Shown in pieces: positions 32,120 to 40,299 of a stretch of 47,701 bases of DNA. The first letter of the stretch is position 1. Each line of letters starts with the position of its first letter. The notes beneath the pieces were generated by a model that was given only the letters and a program-made list of their open reading frames with translations, searched no databases and had not been told where the DNA came from. Source of the stretch: Curtobacterium sp. MCBA15_009 (GTDB lineage Bacteria > Actinomycetota > Actinomycetes > Actinomycetales > Microbacteriaceae); contig NZ_MJGO01000038.1 of assembly GCF_001864895.1 (NCBI RefSeq), positions 260,775 through 308,475 of the forward strand, in the 5' to 3' direction. Made by a program: the position numbers and the translations under genes.

Positions 32120-32905
32120 GTGACCACCATCGACGACGTCCTGCAGACCGTTCCCGAACCCGCCGGCGCCGACATCCGTGTCGAGCCCGTCCACTACGAC
32201 CACGAGGGCACCGACCTGCTCGGTGTCCTGGCGAAGGACGCTGCCGTCGCCGGGCCCCGCCCGGCCGTCCTCGTCGTGCACGACTGGCACGGCGTCAACG
32301 AGCACGTCGAGGCGCGGGTCACCATGCTCGCGCGCCTCGGCTACGTCGCCTTCGGTGCGGACATCTACGGCGCCGGCGTGCGACCGGGCGACGACACCGC
32401 CGGCCAGGTCGCCGGGTCGTTCTACCAGGACCTGCCGCTGCTCCGCGCCCGTGCGACCGCCGGCCTCGAACGGCTGCGTCAGGACCCCGACGTCGACCCG
32501 TCGCGCATCGTCGTGATGGGCTACTGCTTCGGCGGTTCCACGGCGCTCGAGCTCGCCCGGACCGGGGCCGACCTGGTCGGTGCGGTCTCCTTCCACGGCG
32601 GCCTCATCGCCCACGACCCCGCCGACGTGTCGGCCGTCCGCGCGAAGCTGCTCGTGCTGACCGGCGGAGCGGACCCGATCGTGCCGGACGAGGCCGTGCA
32701 CGCCTGGCAGGACGAGATGCGCACCGCGCCCGAGGTCGACTGGCAGGTCGTGACGTACTCCGGCGCGATGCACGCGTTCGCGGTGCCGGGGACCGATGCA
32801 CCCGACCACGGCGCGCAGTACCAGGAGCGGGCGGACCGTCGCTCGTGGCAGGCGCTGCGTGTGTTCCTGGCCGAGGTCTTCGACGAGGAGGCCGCGGCGC
32901 TCTGA
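32120..32905 (+). CDS. Dienelactone hydrolase family protein
   Basis: A 261-residue alpha/beta hydrolase of the dienelactone hydrolase (carboxymethylenebutenolidase) family. The nucleophile is the Cys of VVMGYCFGGSTALE; the acid is in TGGADPIVPDEAVH and the His in GAMHAFAVPG, giving a full Cys-Asp-His triad. No signal peptide is seen. Members cleave lactones or esters, some in aromatic catabolism, but no such genes adjoin. GTG 32120 lies 7 nt after TAGCGT (32107-32112) and has no ribosome-binding site, so it is probably leaderless. Confidence 0.92.
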   Translation: MTTIDDVLQTVPEPAGADIRVEPVHYDHEGTDLLGVLAKDAAVAGPRPAVLVVHDWHGVNEHVEARVTMLARLGYVAFGADIYGAGVRPGDDTAGQVAGSFYQDLPLLRARATAGLERLRQDPDVDPSRIVVMGYCFGGSTALELARTGADLVGAVSFHGGLIAHDPADVSAVRAKLLVLTGGADPIVPDEAVHAWQDEMRTAPEVDWQVVTYSGAMHAFAVPGTDAPDHGAQYQERADRRSWQALRVFLAEVFDEEAAAL

Positions 32906-32952
32906 GCCCGGGGCCCTGCGACACGCCGAGGGAGGCGGTCAGGCGGCCTCGA

Positions 32953-32982
32953 TTGGCGCCCTGGCCGGAGCTGTTGTAGAGT
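32953..32982 (+). promoter_or_regulatory. Promoter of tRNA-Arg
   Basis: TTGGCG (32953-32958), 18-nt spacer, TAGAGT (32977-32982), 21 nt before the tRNA. Confidence 0.6.
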
Positions 32983-33003
32983 CTTCCACGGCCGCAAGGC
33001 CAC

Positions 33004-33076
33004 GCGCTCGTAGCTCAATGGATAGAGCATCTGACTACGGATCAGAAGGTTGGGGGTTCGAGTCCCTTCGAGCGCA
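33004..33076 (+). tRNA. tRNA-Arg (anticodon ACG)
   Basis: A 73-nt cloverleaf: acceptor GCGCTCG/CGAGCGC, D-arm GCTCAATGGATAGAGC, anticodon stem TCTGA/TCAGA with loop CTACGGA (ACG, reading CGN after A34 deamination), and T-arm GGGGG-TTCGAGT-CCCTT with a terminal wobble pair. CCA is not encoded. Confidence 0.97.
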
Positions 33077-33087
33077 CTTCCCACCAC

Positions 33088-33120
33088 GAACGGCCCCGGC
33101 GGACTCCGCCGGGGCCGTTC
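33088..33120 (+). terminator. Terminator of tRNA-Arg
   Basis: Perfect 15-bp stem, GAACGGCCCCGGCGG (33088-33102) with its complement (33106-33120) and a 3-nt loop, 11 nt after the tRNA. Confidence 0.85.
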
Positions 33121-33149
33121 GCGTTCCCGGCCCCTCGTAGGGTGGTCGG

Positions 33150-33617
33150 ATGAGCGTCTCCGTCCGCCCCGTCCTCGCCGCCGACCGCGAGCGCTGGTCC
33201 GCGCTCTACGCCGGCTACCGCGCGTTCTACGCCCTGCCCGACGACCCCGAGGCGGTCGACACGACCTGGCACTGGGTGTCGACGGGGGAGCACGGCATCA
33301 CCGGACTGGTCGCCGTGGACGACACCGCCGGTTCCTCGGACCTGCTCGGTCTCGCGAACGTCCGTCGGTTCGCCCGGCCGTCCTCGGCGACCACCGGCCT
33401 GTACCTCGACGACCTGTTCACCGACCCGGCGGCTCGTGGCCGCGGTGTCGCGACGGCGCTCCTGCACGAGGCCGGTGCCCTCGCCGCGCGCGAGGGAGCC
33501 AGCGTCGTCCGGTGGATCACCTCGGCGGACAACGCGACGGCGCGACGCGTGTACGACCGGGTCGCGGCCGCCACCCCGTGGGTGACGTACGACCTGGTGC
33601 CCGGGCGCGACCGCTAG
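33150..33617 (+). CDS. GNAT-family N-acetyltransferase
   Basis: A 155-residue acetyl-CoA-dependent acetyltransferase. The acetyl-CoA loop is ARGRGVATALLHEAGALA (motif A, near residues 95-112), followed by the motif B-like NATARRVYDRVA. The acceptor is unknown. ATG 33150 lies 6 nt after TAGGGT (33138-33143), a clear leaderless arrangement just downstream of the tRNA terminator. Confidence 0.92.
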   Translation: MSVSVRPVLAADRERWSALYAGYRAFYALPDDPEAVDTTWHWVSTGEHGITGLVAVDDTAGSSDLLGLANVRRFARPSSATTGLYLDDLFTDPAARGRGVATALLHEAGALAAREGASVVRWITSADNATARRVYDRVAAATPWVTYDLVPGRDR

Positions 33618-33648
33618 CGCGGCTGCTGCGGCGGCGGCCCGGGGGCTG

Positions 33649-33710
33649 CGCACAACCGAAGTGCAACCGAACCGGACGACTGCGCGGCGCGTACGCACTT
33701 GGGTTGTGCG
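33649..33710. repeat. Inverted repeat with 16-bp arms and 30-nt loop
   Basis: CGCACAACCGAAGTGC (33649-33664) pairs with GCACTTGGGTTGTGCG (33695-33710) with one mismatch. It lies between the GNAT gene and a lipoprotein gene, starting 31 nt after the GNAT stop codon. The architecture matches the repeats at 75-280 and 18124-18180. A nine-C tract follows at 33740-33748. Confidence 0.75.
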
Positions 33711-33818
33711 AACGGCATCGGCGCCGCGTGGCCGCCCCACCCCCCCCCGAATCCGGGGATGCGCCGTGCTTCCCTCGGCGGGCCGCGAACTGCTAGCTTC
33801 AGCGCAAGAGGGGGAACC

Positions 33819-34394
33819 ATGAACCGAACGACCCGACCCACCCGCACCGTCACCGCCACGTTCGCGGTCGGGCTCGCGCTGGCTGCCACGATCGTCCTGG
33901 CCGGCTGCACGTCCGGCGGATCGTCGCCCGACGCGTCGCCGGCGGCACACCGCAAGGCCACCAGCGTCGAGGTGACCGCCGACCCCGCGTCCGTCGCGGC
34001 CGAGCACTTCGCGGTGCTGTCGCGTCCGTTCGCCGCGAGCGACGCCCTGCCCGACGACGACCTGGGTCCTGAGGACATGGTCCTGAACAGTCAGCGCCTC
34101 GTCGCCACGGTGCACGGGACGAAGTACTGGATCGCCGCCACGGACGGCGGCGGAGCAGCACTGATCTCCTGGCACCGCGGTGCGGGCAGCGCCGAGAACT
34201 GGTCGGTGACGTCGGGCGACGAGGTCCAGGATGCGTCCGTCGTGACGAGCATGCTCGACGACTCCGGGCACCGGACGGCACTCGTCTCCGACGGGTTCGT
34301 GGCGGCGGGCGCCGAGGAGATGCACGAGATCGCCACCAACGTGTGGACCGAGGAGCTCGGTGCCGACCTGCCGACGGACCTCAGCGACGACTGA
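33819..34394 (+). CDS. Hypothetical lipoprotein
   Basis: A 191-residue exported lipoprotein of unknown function. The signal peptide (MNRTTRPTRT..., hydrophobic stretch residues ~13-28) ends in lipobox VLAGC with Cys30. The mature part is acidic and predicted compact (LVATVHGTKYWIAATDGGGAALISWH), with no motif I recognise. GAGGGGG precedes ATG 33819 by 4 nt; the longer upstream frame lacks protein character. Its 3' end overlaps the convergent small membrane gene by 14 bases. Confidence 0.85.
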   Translation: MNRTTRPTRTVTATFAVGLALAATIVLAGCTSGGSSPDASPAAHRKATSVEVTADPASVAAEHFAVLSRPFAASDALPDDDLGPEDMVLNSQRLVATVHGTKYWIAATDGGGAALISWHRGAGSAENWSVTSGDEVQDASVVTSMLDDSGHRTALVSDGFVAAGAEEMHEIATNVWTEELGADLPTDLSDD

Positions 34395-34575
34395 TCGCGC
34401 TGACGATCATCCCGGTGCACACCAGGAGCACGCCGCACACGGCAGCCACGGCTCCGACCGCCCCGAGACCGTTCAGGTCGGAGGAGAACACCAGGGCGAA
34501 CCCGGCCACGGCGAGCGGGATGCCGACCAGGTAGGCGACGACGACGGAATCGGGGCTGCGCTGCTGCTGGTCCAC
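34381..34575 (-). CDS. Small two-helix membrane protein
   Basis: A 64-residue hypothetical membrane protein. Two hydrophobic helices (VVVAYLVGIPLAVAGFALVF and GAVGAVAAVCGVLLVCTGMIV) flank a short polar loop, and the tail ends AISRR. It is part of a very long frame, but GTG 34575 is supported by a TACGGT -10 element on the minus strand (complement of 34582-34587) exactly 6 nt upstream, indicating a leaderless message. It follows the acyltransferase gene by 29 bases. Function unknown. Confidence 0.7.
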   Translation of the reverse strand: MDQQQRSPDSVVVAYLVGIPLAVAGFALVFSSDLNGLGAVGAVAAVCGVLLVCTGMIVSAISRR

Positions 34576-34604
34576 GTCGGAACCGTAGCGCACCGCAGCA
34601 CCGG

Positions 34605-36719
34605 TCAGCGCTCGAAGGCGGCCAACCGACGCTGCAGCGCCTGCGCCAGGTACGGCTCGAGGGACGACGCCCACGTCGCGGTGATGTGGGTCGAGTCCCG
34701 GTAGACGAGCACGCCGCCGACGACGGCCGGGCACGAGGTGTCCGAGCAGTACCGGTCGGACAGGTCGACCATCGCCGCGCGACCCCCGACCGCCCGGAAG
34801 GCCTGCACGGCCTCGGCCGTCGAGTCGGTCTGGCCGAGCGCCTCGGCCCGCGGACGGTCGCACGACGTGTCGGTGTCGCCGGACATCCGGCTCACGCACG
34901 TGACGACGTCGGGCCGGGGGACCGGGTTGTCGCGGATGGCGATGACCGGGAGCTCCGTGCCGGCCGCCTGGCGCCACGCGTCGACCAGGCCGTTCCGGGT
35001 GGCGGCGTCGCGGGCACGTCCGGCGGGCAGGCTCACCGGCCGCTGGGTGGTGGAGTGCGTGACGACGAGGGCGTCGGCGTCGCGGTGCTCCTCGACGAAG
35101 GCGATGGCCTGGTGCTTCCACTTGTTGCAGCCGCGCATCGTCGCCGGCGTGGGGGCGTCCTGCTGGGCGGTCGTCAGGTAGCAGCCGCCGGTGCCAGCCA
35201 GGTCGATGCGCCAGCCGTTGTCGTCGGCGATCTTCTCGTACGCACCGAGGAGGGCGTTGCTGTGCGAGTCGCCGATGACGAGCAGGTGCTTCGACCAGCC
35301 GGTCTCCTTGCCGAGCACGCAGGTCCGGAACGTCCCGTGCCAGCACTCGCTGCGGTTCGCGTCGTCGTCCGCTGCCGACGCGGGGTCGGGGACCCGCACG
35401 TCGGCCAACGTCGGGTCGACGCAGGGGTCGGCCGAGCCGATCGCGGCCGCGGCGCCGAAGCAGGATTCGGCGTCGTCCTCGTTGTCGGTCGTGACCTGCT
35501 CGGTGACGGTGGCGGCGTGGACCTGCTGGATGCGCACGGCGGTCAGCGTCGAGGCCCCGAGCGTGACGACGGTGAAGGTGCAGATGACGCCGAGTGCGAC
35601 GACCCGCAGGGGTTGCAGGTCGCGGAGCCAGGCGGCGGTGCGGACGGGTTCCTCGAACCAGAGCGTCGTCGCGGTCGCCAGGCCCACCGCGACGACGAGC
35701 ACGGCCGTCTTCGTCAGGCCGTCGAGCGGGCGGCCGAGCAGGATGGGCAGGACCACCACGAGCGGCCAGTGCCACAGGTACAGCGCGTACGAGATCCGGC
35801 CGGTGGAGGCGACGGGGCCGAGCGCGCCGGCGGACTCGACGACCGTGCCGGCGCCGAACAGCACCACGAGGGCCGCCCCGGCCACCGGCAGCAGCGCCGC
35901 GATCCCGGGGAACGCGGTGTCCGGCGTGATGACGACGAGCGAGAGCACGACGGCTGCGGCGCCGGTGCCGGCTCCGATGAGGCGGACGCGTCGGGCGACG
36001 AGGGTGCGCACCTCGGGCAGGTGGACGGTCGCGACGAGGCCGCCGAGGGCGAACTCCCACGCCCGGGTCGCGGTGGAGAAGTACGCGACGCCGGGGTTCG
36101 TGTGGGTCTGGACGACACTGCACACGAGCGACAGGACGACGACCGCGCCGAGCAGGAGCCGGGCGGCGGCGAGCGGTCGGAGCCGTCCCCGCACCGCGGC
36201 CCCCAGCCCGAGCAGCAGGAGCGGCAACGCGATGTAGAACTGCTCCTCGACCGACAGCGACCAGAAGTGCTGGAAGGGCGAGGGTGCGGCGGCTGATGCC
36301 AGGTAGTCGACGGAGTCCGCTGCGAGCACCCAGTTCTGCACGTACAGGGTCGACGCGATGAGCTCGCGGCCGTACTGGCCCCAGAGCGCGCTCGGTACTG
36401 CGAGCAGCACGACGCCGCCGGTCACGAGGATGGTGAGGAACGCCGCCGGCAGCAGGCGTTTCGCCCGCCGCGACCAGAACCGTCCGAGCCGGATCGTGCC
36501 GGTCGCGACCTGCTCGCGCACCAGGATCCCGGTGATGAGGAACCCCGAGATGACGAAGAAGACGTCGACCCCGACGAACCCGCCCGGCAGGGCGTGCGGC
36601 CACAGGTGGTAGACGACGACGGCGGCGACCGCCACGGCGCGGAGGCCCTGGATGTCCCACCGTGTCGCGTCGCGCTGGCGGTGCGCGGGGCCCCGCTCGC
36701 CCGGCGTTGCAGTACTCAC
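34605..36719 (-). CDS. OafA/YrhL-type acyltransferase with SGNH domain
   Basis: A 704-residue membrane O-acyltransferase. The N-terminal acyltransferase-3 domain (~residues 20-370) has about ten helices and the motifs DIQGLRAVAVAAVVVYHLW, FFVISGFLITGIL and FWSLSVEEQFYIALP. After one more helix comes a C-terminal extracytoplasmic SGNH domain with nucleophile motif LLVIGDSHSNALL and the late catalytic Asp/His in DSTHIT. Such fusions add acetyl or similar groups to cell-surface glycans or peptidoglycan. The GTG at 36719 follows TAGGAT (complement of 36728-36733) by 8 nt. No glycan-synthesis genes adjoin, so the target is unknown. Confidence 0.93.
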   Translation of the reverse strand: MSTATPGERGPAHRQRDATRWDIQGLRAVAVAAVVVYHLWPHALPGGFVGVDVFFVISGFLITGILVREQVATGTIRLGRFWSRRAKRLLPAAFLTILVTGGVVLLAVPSALWGQYGRELIASTLYVQNWVLAADSVDYLASAAAPSPFQHFWSLSVEEQFYIALPLLLLGLGAAVRGRLRPLAAARLLLGAVVVLSLVCSVVQTHTNPGVAYFSTATRAWEFALGGLVATVHLPEVRTLVARRVRLIGAGTGAAAVVLSLVVITPDTAFPGIAALLPVAGAALVVLFGAGTVVESAGALGPVASTGRISYALYLWHWPLVVVLPILLGRPLDGLTKTAVLVVAVGLATATTLWFEEPVRTAAWLRDLQPLRVVALGVICTFTVVTLGASTLTAVRIQQVHAATVTEQVTTDNEDDAESCFGAAAAIGSADPCVDPTLADVRVPDPASAADDDANRSECWHGTFRTCVLGKETGWSKHLLVIGDSHSNALLGAYEKIADDNGWRIDLAGTGGCYLTTAQQDAPTPATMRGCNKWKHQAIAFVEEHRDADALVVTHSTTQRPVSLPAGRARDAATRNGLVDAWRQAAGTELPVIAIRDNPVPRPDVVTCVSRMSGDTDTSCDRPRAEALGQTDSTAEAVQAFRAVGGRAAMVDLSDRYCSDTSCPAVVGGVLVYRDSTHITATWASSLEPYLAQALQRRLAAFER

Positions 36720-36882
36720 TGCGGACGATCCTACGAGACGGCGCGACGACGGCGAGGTGCGTGCACGGCGCGCCCCGCGCAGTGGAGCCGCGGCCTGCGG
36801 GACGGGTGGGGCGTGGCGGACGTCCGCCGTGCCTCCCGACCGGGCGGACAGGCGGTCGGGAGCCGCCCGTTACGCTGTCCCC

Positions 36883-38055
36883 GTGTCAGAGCCGCGCCGC
36901 AGTCCGGGGAACCAAGCTTCACTGCGTGAAGCCAACCGGGGTCGAGTGGTCAGCGCGGTCAAGCGCCACGGCGGGTTGACGCAGGTCGAGCTCGCCGGCG
37001 TGACCGGGCTCTCGCCCGCGACGGTCTCGAACATCGTGAAGGAGCTCGTCGCGACCGGCGCACTGCACGCCACGCCGAGCACGTCGAGCGGCCGTCGCGC
37101 CCTGCGCGTCACGCTGCCGCACGGTCTCGGGTTGGTCGCCGGGGTGCACGTCTCGCCGCGGCACCTGCGCCTGGCGCTGTCCGACCTGAACGGCGCCGTG
37201 CTGGCCGAGCGCCACACGCCGCTGGCCCGCGACCACCGGGCGGACGCCGAGCTCGACAAGACCGCGCTGCTCGTGCTCGACATGGTGGAGTCGATCGAGT
37301 CCTCGGTCGACGAGGTCCTCTCGGTGGGTCTCGCGGTCGCCGCCCCGATCGACGCGAGGACGGGGATGACCGCGCGCGGCGGGATCCTGCGGGGCTGGGA
37401 CGGGATCGAGCTCGGGCGGTCGCTCGCCCGGCGGCTCGACAAGCCGGTGCAGGTGGACAACTCCGCGAACCTCGCGGCGCTCGCCGAGCACCGCAGCGGC
37501 GCGGCCCGCGGCCGCGACACCGTCGTGACGCTCGACGTCGGGAACGGCATCGGCGCCGGCCTCGTGCTCGACGGGCGCCTGTTCCGCGGGCACCACGGCA
37601 TCGCGGGGGAGTTCGGGCACACCCCGGTCGTGCCGAACGGTCCCATCTGCCGGTGCGGCAACCGCGGCTGCCTCGAGGCCGTGGCGGGGGCGCCGGCCGT
37701 GCTCGAGGGGGTGCGGGACGAGGTGGGGACGCTGAAGCTCGCGGACCTCATCGTGCGGGCGATGGCCGGCGACCAGGTCTGCATGCGCGCGGTCGCCGAC
37801 GCCGGTCGGGCGATCGGTGCGGCGGCGGTCGGACTGTGCAACGTCCTCGACCCGGAGCGGGTCGTCGTCACCGGGGAGTTCGCGCGCGCCGGGGAGCTGC
37901 TGCTCGGCCCGATGCGACACGCCCTCGAGTCCTCGCTCATCGTCGACGTCGCCGGCACCCCGGACGTCGTGCAGGGCCAGCTCGGCGAGAAGGCCGCCGT
38001 CACGGGGGCGCTGGCCGTGGCGATCGAGGCGGTCGACGTCACGCGGGTGCGCTGA
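36883..38055 (+). CDS. ROK-family transcriptional regulator (NagC/XylR type)
   Basis: A 390-residue sugar-responsive repressor. The N-terminal winged HTH (GGLTQVELAGVTGLSPATVSNIVKELVATG, ~residues 27-57) is followed by a ROK sugar-kinase-like domain with the zinc motif CRCGNRGCLEA and DVGNGIGAGLVLDG. The zinc-associated His is in GEFGH. GTG 36883 lies 6 nt after TACGCT (36871-36876), so it is probably leaderless. It lies immediately upstream of a xylose/ribose-type importer on the same strand and is its likely regulator. Confidence 0.93.
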   Translation: MSEPRRSPGNQASLREANRGRVVSAVKRHGGLTQVELAGVTGLSPATVSNIVKELVATGALHATPSTSSGRRALRVTLPHGLGLVAGVHVSPRHLRLALSDLNGAVLAERHTPLARDHRADAELDKTALLVLDMVESIESSVDEVLSVGLAVAAPIDARTGMTARGGILRGWDGIELGRSLARRLDKPVQVDNSANLAALAEHRSGAARGRDTVVTLDVGNGIGAGLVLDGRLFRGHHGIAGEFGHTPVVPNGPICRCGNRGCLEAVAGAPAVLEGVRDEVGTLKLADLIVRAMAGDQVCMRAVADAGRAIGAAAVGLCNVLDPERVVVTGEFARAGELLLGPMRHALESSLIVDVAGTPDVVQGQLGEKAAVTGALAVAIEAVDVTRVR

Positions 38056-38201
38056 ACCGCACGGCCGCCGGGCCCCGAGCCGGGCACCGAGCCGGGCGGC
38101 TGACCGGCGGGACGGGCCGCGACGCCGGTACGGCCCGCCGCCGCCGTGCCAGCGCGAGGCCGTCGACCGCCGGATAACGTTTTCGTCACGGGCCGCATGC
38201 G

Positions 38202-38230
38202 TTGTGTTCAACTCTTGCAGCCAATAACAC
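38202..38230 (+). promoter_or_regulatory. Promoter of the sugar importer operon
   Basis: TTGTGT (38202-38207), 17-nt spacer, TAACAC (38225-38230), in the most A/T-rich stretch of this area, with a ~53-nt leader before the binding-protein ATG. The ROK protein probably binds nearby; ATAACGTTTTCG at 38174-38185 is a possible site. Confidence 0.55.
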
Positions 38231-38289
38231 TCGCTGCCACACTCAGGGCACCGCCAACGACGGCGGTCCACCTGTTGGAGGGCGTTTCG

Positions 38290-39405
38290 ATGAAGAAATC
38301 CACCACACGAGCGATGCTGGGCGTCAGCGCCCTGCTGCTCGCGATCACCACCCTGGCCGGCTGTTCCAACGGAGCCGACGCGGGGACCGGTTCCGGCGGC
38401 GGGGGCGGCGACGCCTCGAAGGCGAAGATCGGGCTGCTCCTGCCCGACTCCGTCACCGCCCGCTACGCCAGCGCGGACCGCCCGCTCTTCACCGCCGAGG
38501 TGAAGAAGCAGTGCAGCGGCTGCTCCGTCGTCTACGCCAACGCCGACGGCGACGCGTCGAAGCAGCTGCAGCAGGCCCAGTCGATGCTCACGCAGGGCGT
38601 CAAGGTCCTGGTGCTCGACCCGTTCGACGGCGAGGCGGCAGCGTCCATCGTGCAGCAGGCCAAGGCCAAGAAGGTCCCGGTCATCTCCTACGACCGGCTC
38701 ATCGACAGCCCCGACCTGAGCTACTACATCTCGTTCGACAACGAGAAGGTCGGTGAGCTCCAGGGACAGGCGCTCGTCGACGCGCTCAAGGCGAAGAAGG
38801 TGCCGAGCGGCTCGGGCATCATCATGGTGAACGGCTCGCCGACCGACAACAACGCCTCGCAGTTCAAGAAGGGCGCGCACTCGGTCATCGACTCGAGCGG
38901 CTACAAGGTGCTCGCCGAGTACGACACCCCCGGGTGGGATCCGGCCAAGGCGCAGGACTGGGCCGCCGGCCAGATCAGCAAGCTCGGCGCGGACAAGATC
39001 ACCGGCGTCTACGCGGCGAACGACGACACCGGCGGCGGTGTCATCGCGGCCCTCAAGTCGGCCGGGGTGAGCGAGCTCCCGCCCGTCACCGGACAGGACG
39101 CCTCGCTCGCCGGCATCCAGCGGATCCTCGCGGGTGAGCAGTACATGACCGTCTACAAGGCGTTCAAGCCCGAGGCCGCGAAGGCGGCCGACCTCGCGAT
39201 CCAGTTCGCGAAGGGCGACACCCCGAAGGGCGACACCACGGTGCAGACCGCCGGTGGCGCGAGCGTGCAGTCCACGCTGCTCGACCCGGTGGCCGTGACC
39301 ACCGACAACGTCGAGTCGACGGTGGTGAAGGACGGCCTCTACAAGGTGTCGCAGATCTGCACCTCGCAGTACGCCTCCGCCTGCACCAGCGCCGGCATCA
39401 AGTAG
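38290..39405 (+). CDS. Sugar-binding lipoprotein, XylF/RbsB-like
   Basis: A 371-residue solute-binding protein of the CUT2 class. The lipobox is LAGC with Cys25, followed by a flexible Gly/Ser/Ala linker and two alpha/beta lobes: AKIGLLLPDSVTARY, VLVLDPFDGEAAAS, VPVISYDRLIDS, GVYAANDDTGGGVIAAL. YDRLI and VYAANDDTGGG closely match D-xylose-binding XylF proteins. GGAGGG precedes ATG 38290. It is first in an operon with ATPase and permease genes, and a strong hairpin follows it. Confidence 0.92.
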   Translation: MKKSTTRAMLGVSALLLAITTLAGCSNGADAGTGSGGGGGDASKAKIGLLLPDSVTARYASADRPLFTAEVKKQCSGCSVVYANADGDASKQLQQAQSMLTQGVKVLVLDPFDGEAAASIVQQAKAKKVPVISYDRLIDSPDLSYYISFDNEKVGELQGQALVDALKAKKVPSGSGIIMVNGSPTDNNASQFKKGAHSVIDSSGYKVLAEYDTPGWDPAKAQDWAAGQISKLGADKITGVYAANDDTGGGVIAALKSAGVSELPPVTGQDASLAGIQRILAGEQYMTVYKAFKPEAAKAADLAIQFAKGDTPKGDTTVQTAGGASVQSTLLDPVAVTTDNVESTVVKDGLYKVSQICTSQYASACTSAGIK

Positions 39406-39415
39406 GTCCGACCCC

Positions 39416-39447
39416 GCCCGCCCGGTCCGCAGTCGGACCGGGCGGGC
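39416..39447 (+). terminator. Intra-operon hairpin after the binding-protein gene
   Basis: Perfect 14-bp stem, GCCCGCCCGGTCCG (39416-39429) with its complement (39434-39447) and loop CAGT, between the binding-protein and ATPase genes. Such hairpins usually cause partial termination or stabilise the upstream message, giving more binding protein than transporter. Confidence 0.7.
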
Positions 39448-39471
39448 CCCATCCGATCGAGGACGACACCC

Positions 39472-40299
39472 GTGAGCACGACACCCGTGAGCAACGCGTC
39501 ACCAGCAGCAGCACACCACCCCGTCGAACCGGTCATGTCCCTGCGGGGGATCTCCAAGCGGTTCGGCGCCGTCCAGGCCCTCAGTGACATCGACCTCGAC
39601 GTGTTCCCCGGCGAGGTCGTCGCCATCGTCGGGGACAACGGCGCCGGCAAGTCGACGTTCGTGAAGATCCTCGCCGGGGTCTACACGCCCGACGGCGGCA
39701 CGATCACGTTCGACGGTGACGAGGTCTCCGTCCCGAACCCGGCGGCGGCGCAGACGCTCGGCATCGCGACGGTGTTCCAGGACCTCGCCCTCGCCGACAA
39801 CCTCGACGTGGTGTCGAACCTGTACCTCGGCCGCGAGATCGCGCACCCCCTGCTCGACGAGGAGGAGATGGAGCGCCGCTCGTGGGAGCTGCTCCAGCAG
39901 CTCGCCGCCCGGATCCCGTCCGTGCGGATCCCCATCGCGTCGCTGTCCGGCGGGCAGCGCCAGACGGTCGCCATCGCCCGTTCGCTCATCGGCGAACCCC
40001 AGGTCGTCATCCTCGACGAGCCGACCGCGGCCCTCGGCGTCGCGCAGACCGCCGAGGTGCTCAACCTGGTCGAACGGCTCCGCGAACGCGGTCTCGGCGT
40101 CGTGCTCATCAGCCACAACCTCGCCGACGTCCAGGCGGTGGCCGACCGGGTCGCCGTCCTGCGACTGGGCCGCAACAACGGGACGTTCCGCATCGACGAC
40201 GTCTCCTACGAGGAGATCATCGCGGCCATCACCGGCGCCACCGACAACGCCGTCACCCGCCGCGCCGCCGCCAGGACCGAACAGGAGCCGACAGCATGA
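39472..40299 (+). CDS. Sugar ABC transporter ATPase (single-domain CUT2)
   Basis: A 275-residue ABC ATPase. Walker A is GDNGAGKST, the signature is LSGGQRQ, Walker B is VVILDEPTAAL and the H-loop is LISHN. Most CUT2 importers (RbsA, XylG) have two fused ATPase domains of ~500 residues; this has one, like FrcA, so it should act as a homodimer. GTG 39472 is chosen; a second GTG follows at 39487 in a duplicated ACACCCGTGAGCA context and could also serve. The next gene overlaps by ATGA. Confidence 0.92.
   Translation: MSTTPVSNASPAAAHHPVEPVMSLRGISKRFGAVQALSDIDLDVFPGEVVAIVGDNGAGKSTFVKILAGVYTPDGGTITFDGDEVSVPNPAAAQTLGIATVFQDLALADNLDVVSNLYLGREIAHPLLDEEEMERRSWELLQQLAARIPSVRIPIASLSGGQRQTVAIARSLIGEPQVVILDEPTAALGVAQTAEVLNLVERLRERGLGVVLISHNLADVQAVADRVAVLRLGRNNGTFRIDDVSYEEIIAAITGATDNAVTRRAAARTEQEPTA

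Noticed and set aside
33740..33748. Nine-C tract as a phase-variation switch
   Set aside because: It lies in noncoding DNA ~70 nt before the lipoprotein start and outside any clear promoter spacer; too little to claim a switch.
38105..38144. Terminator after the ROK gene
   Set aside because: Partly complementary CGGGCCG/CGGCCCG arms exist, but pairing is short and broken, so I did not list it as a feature.
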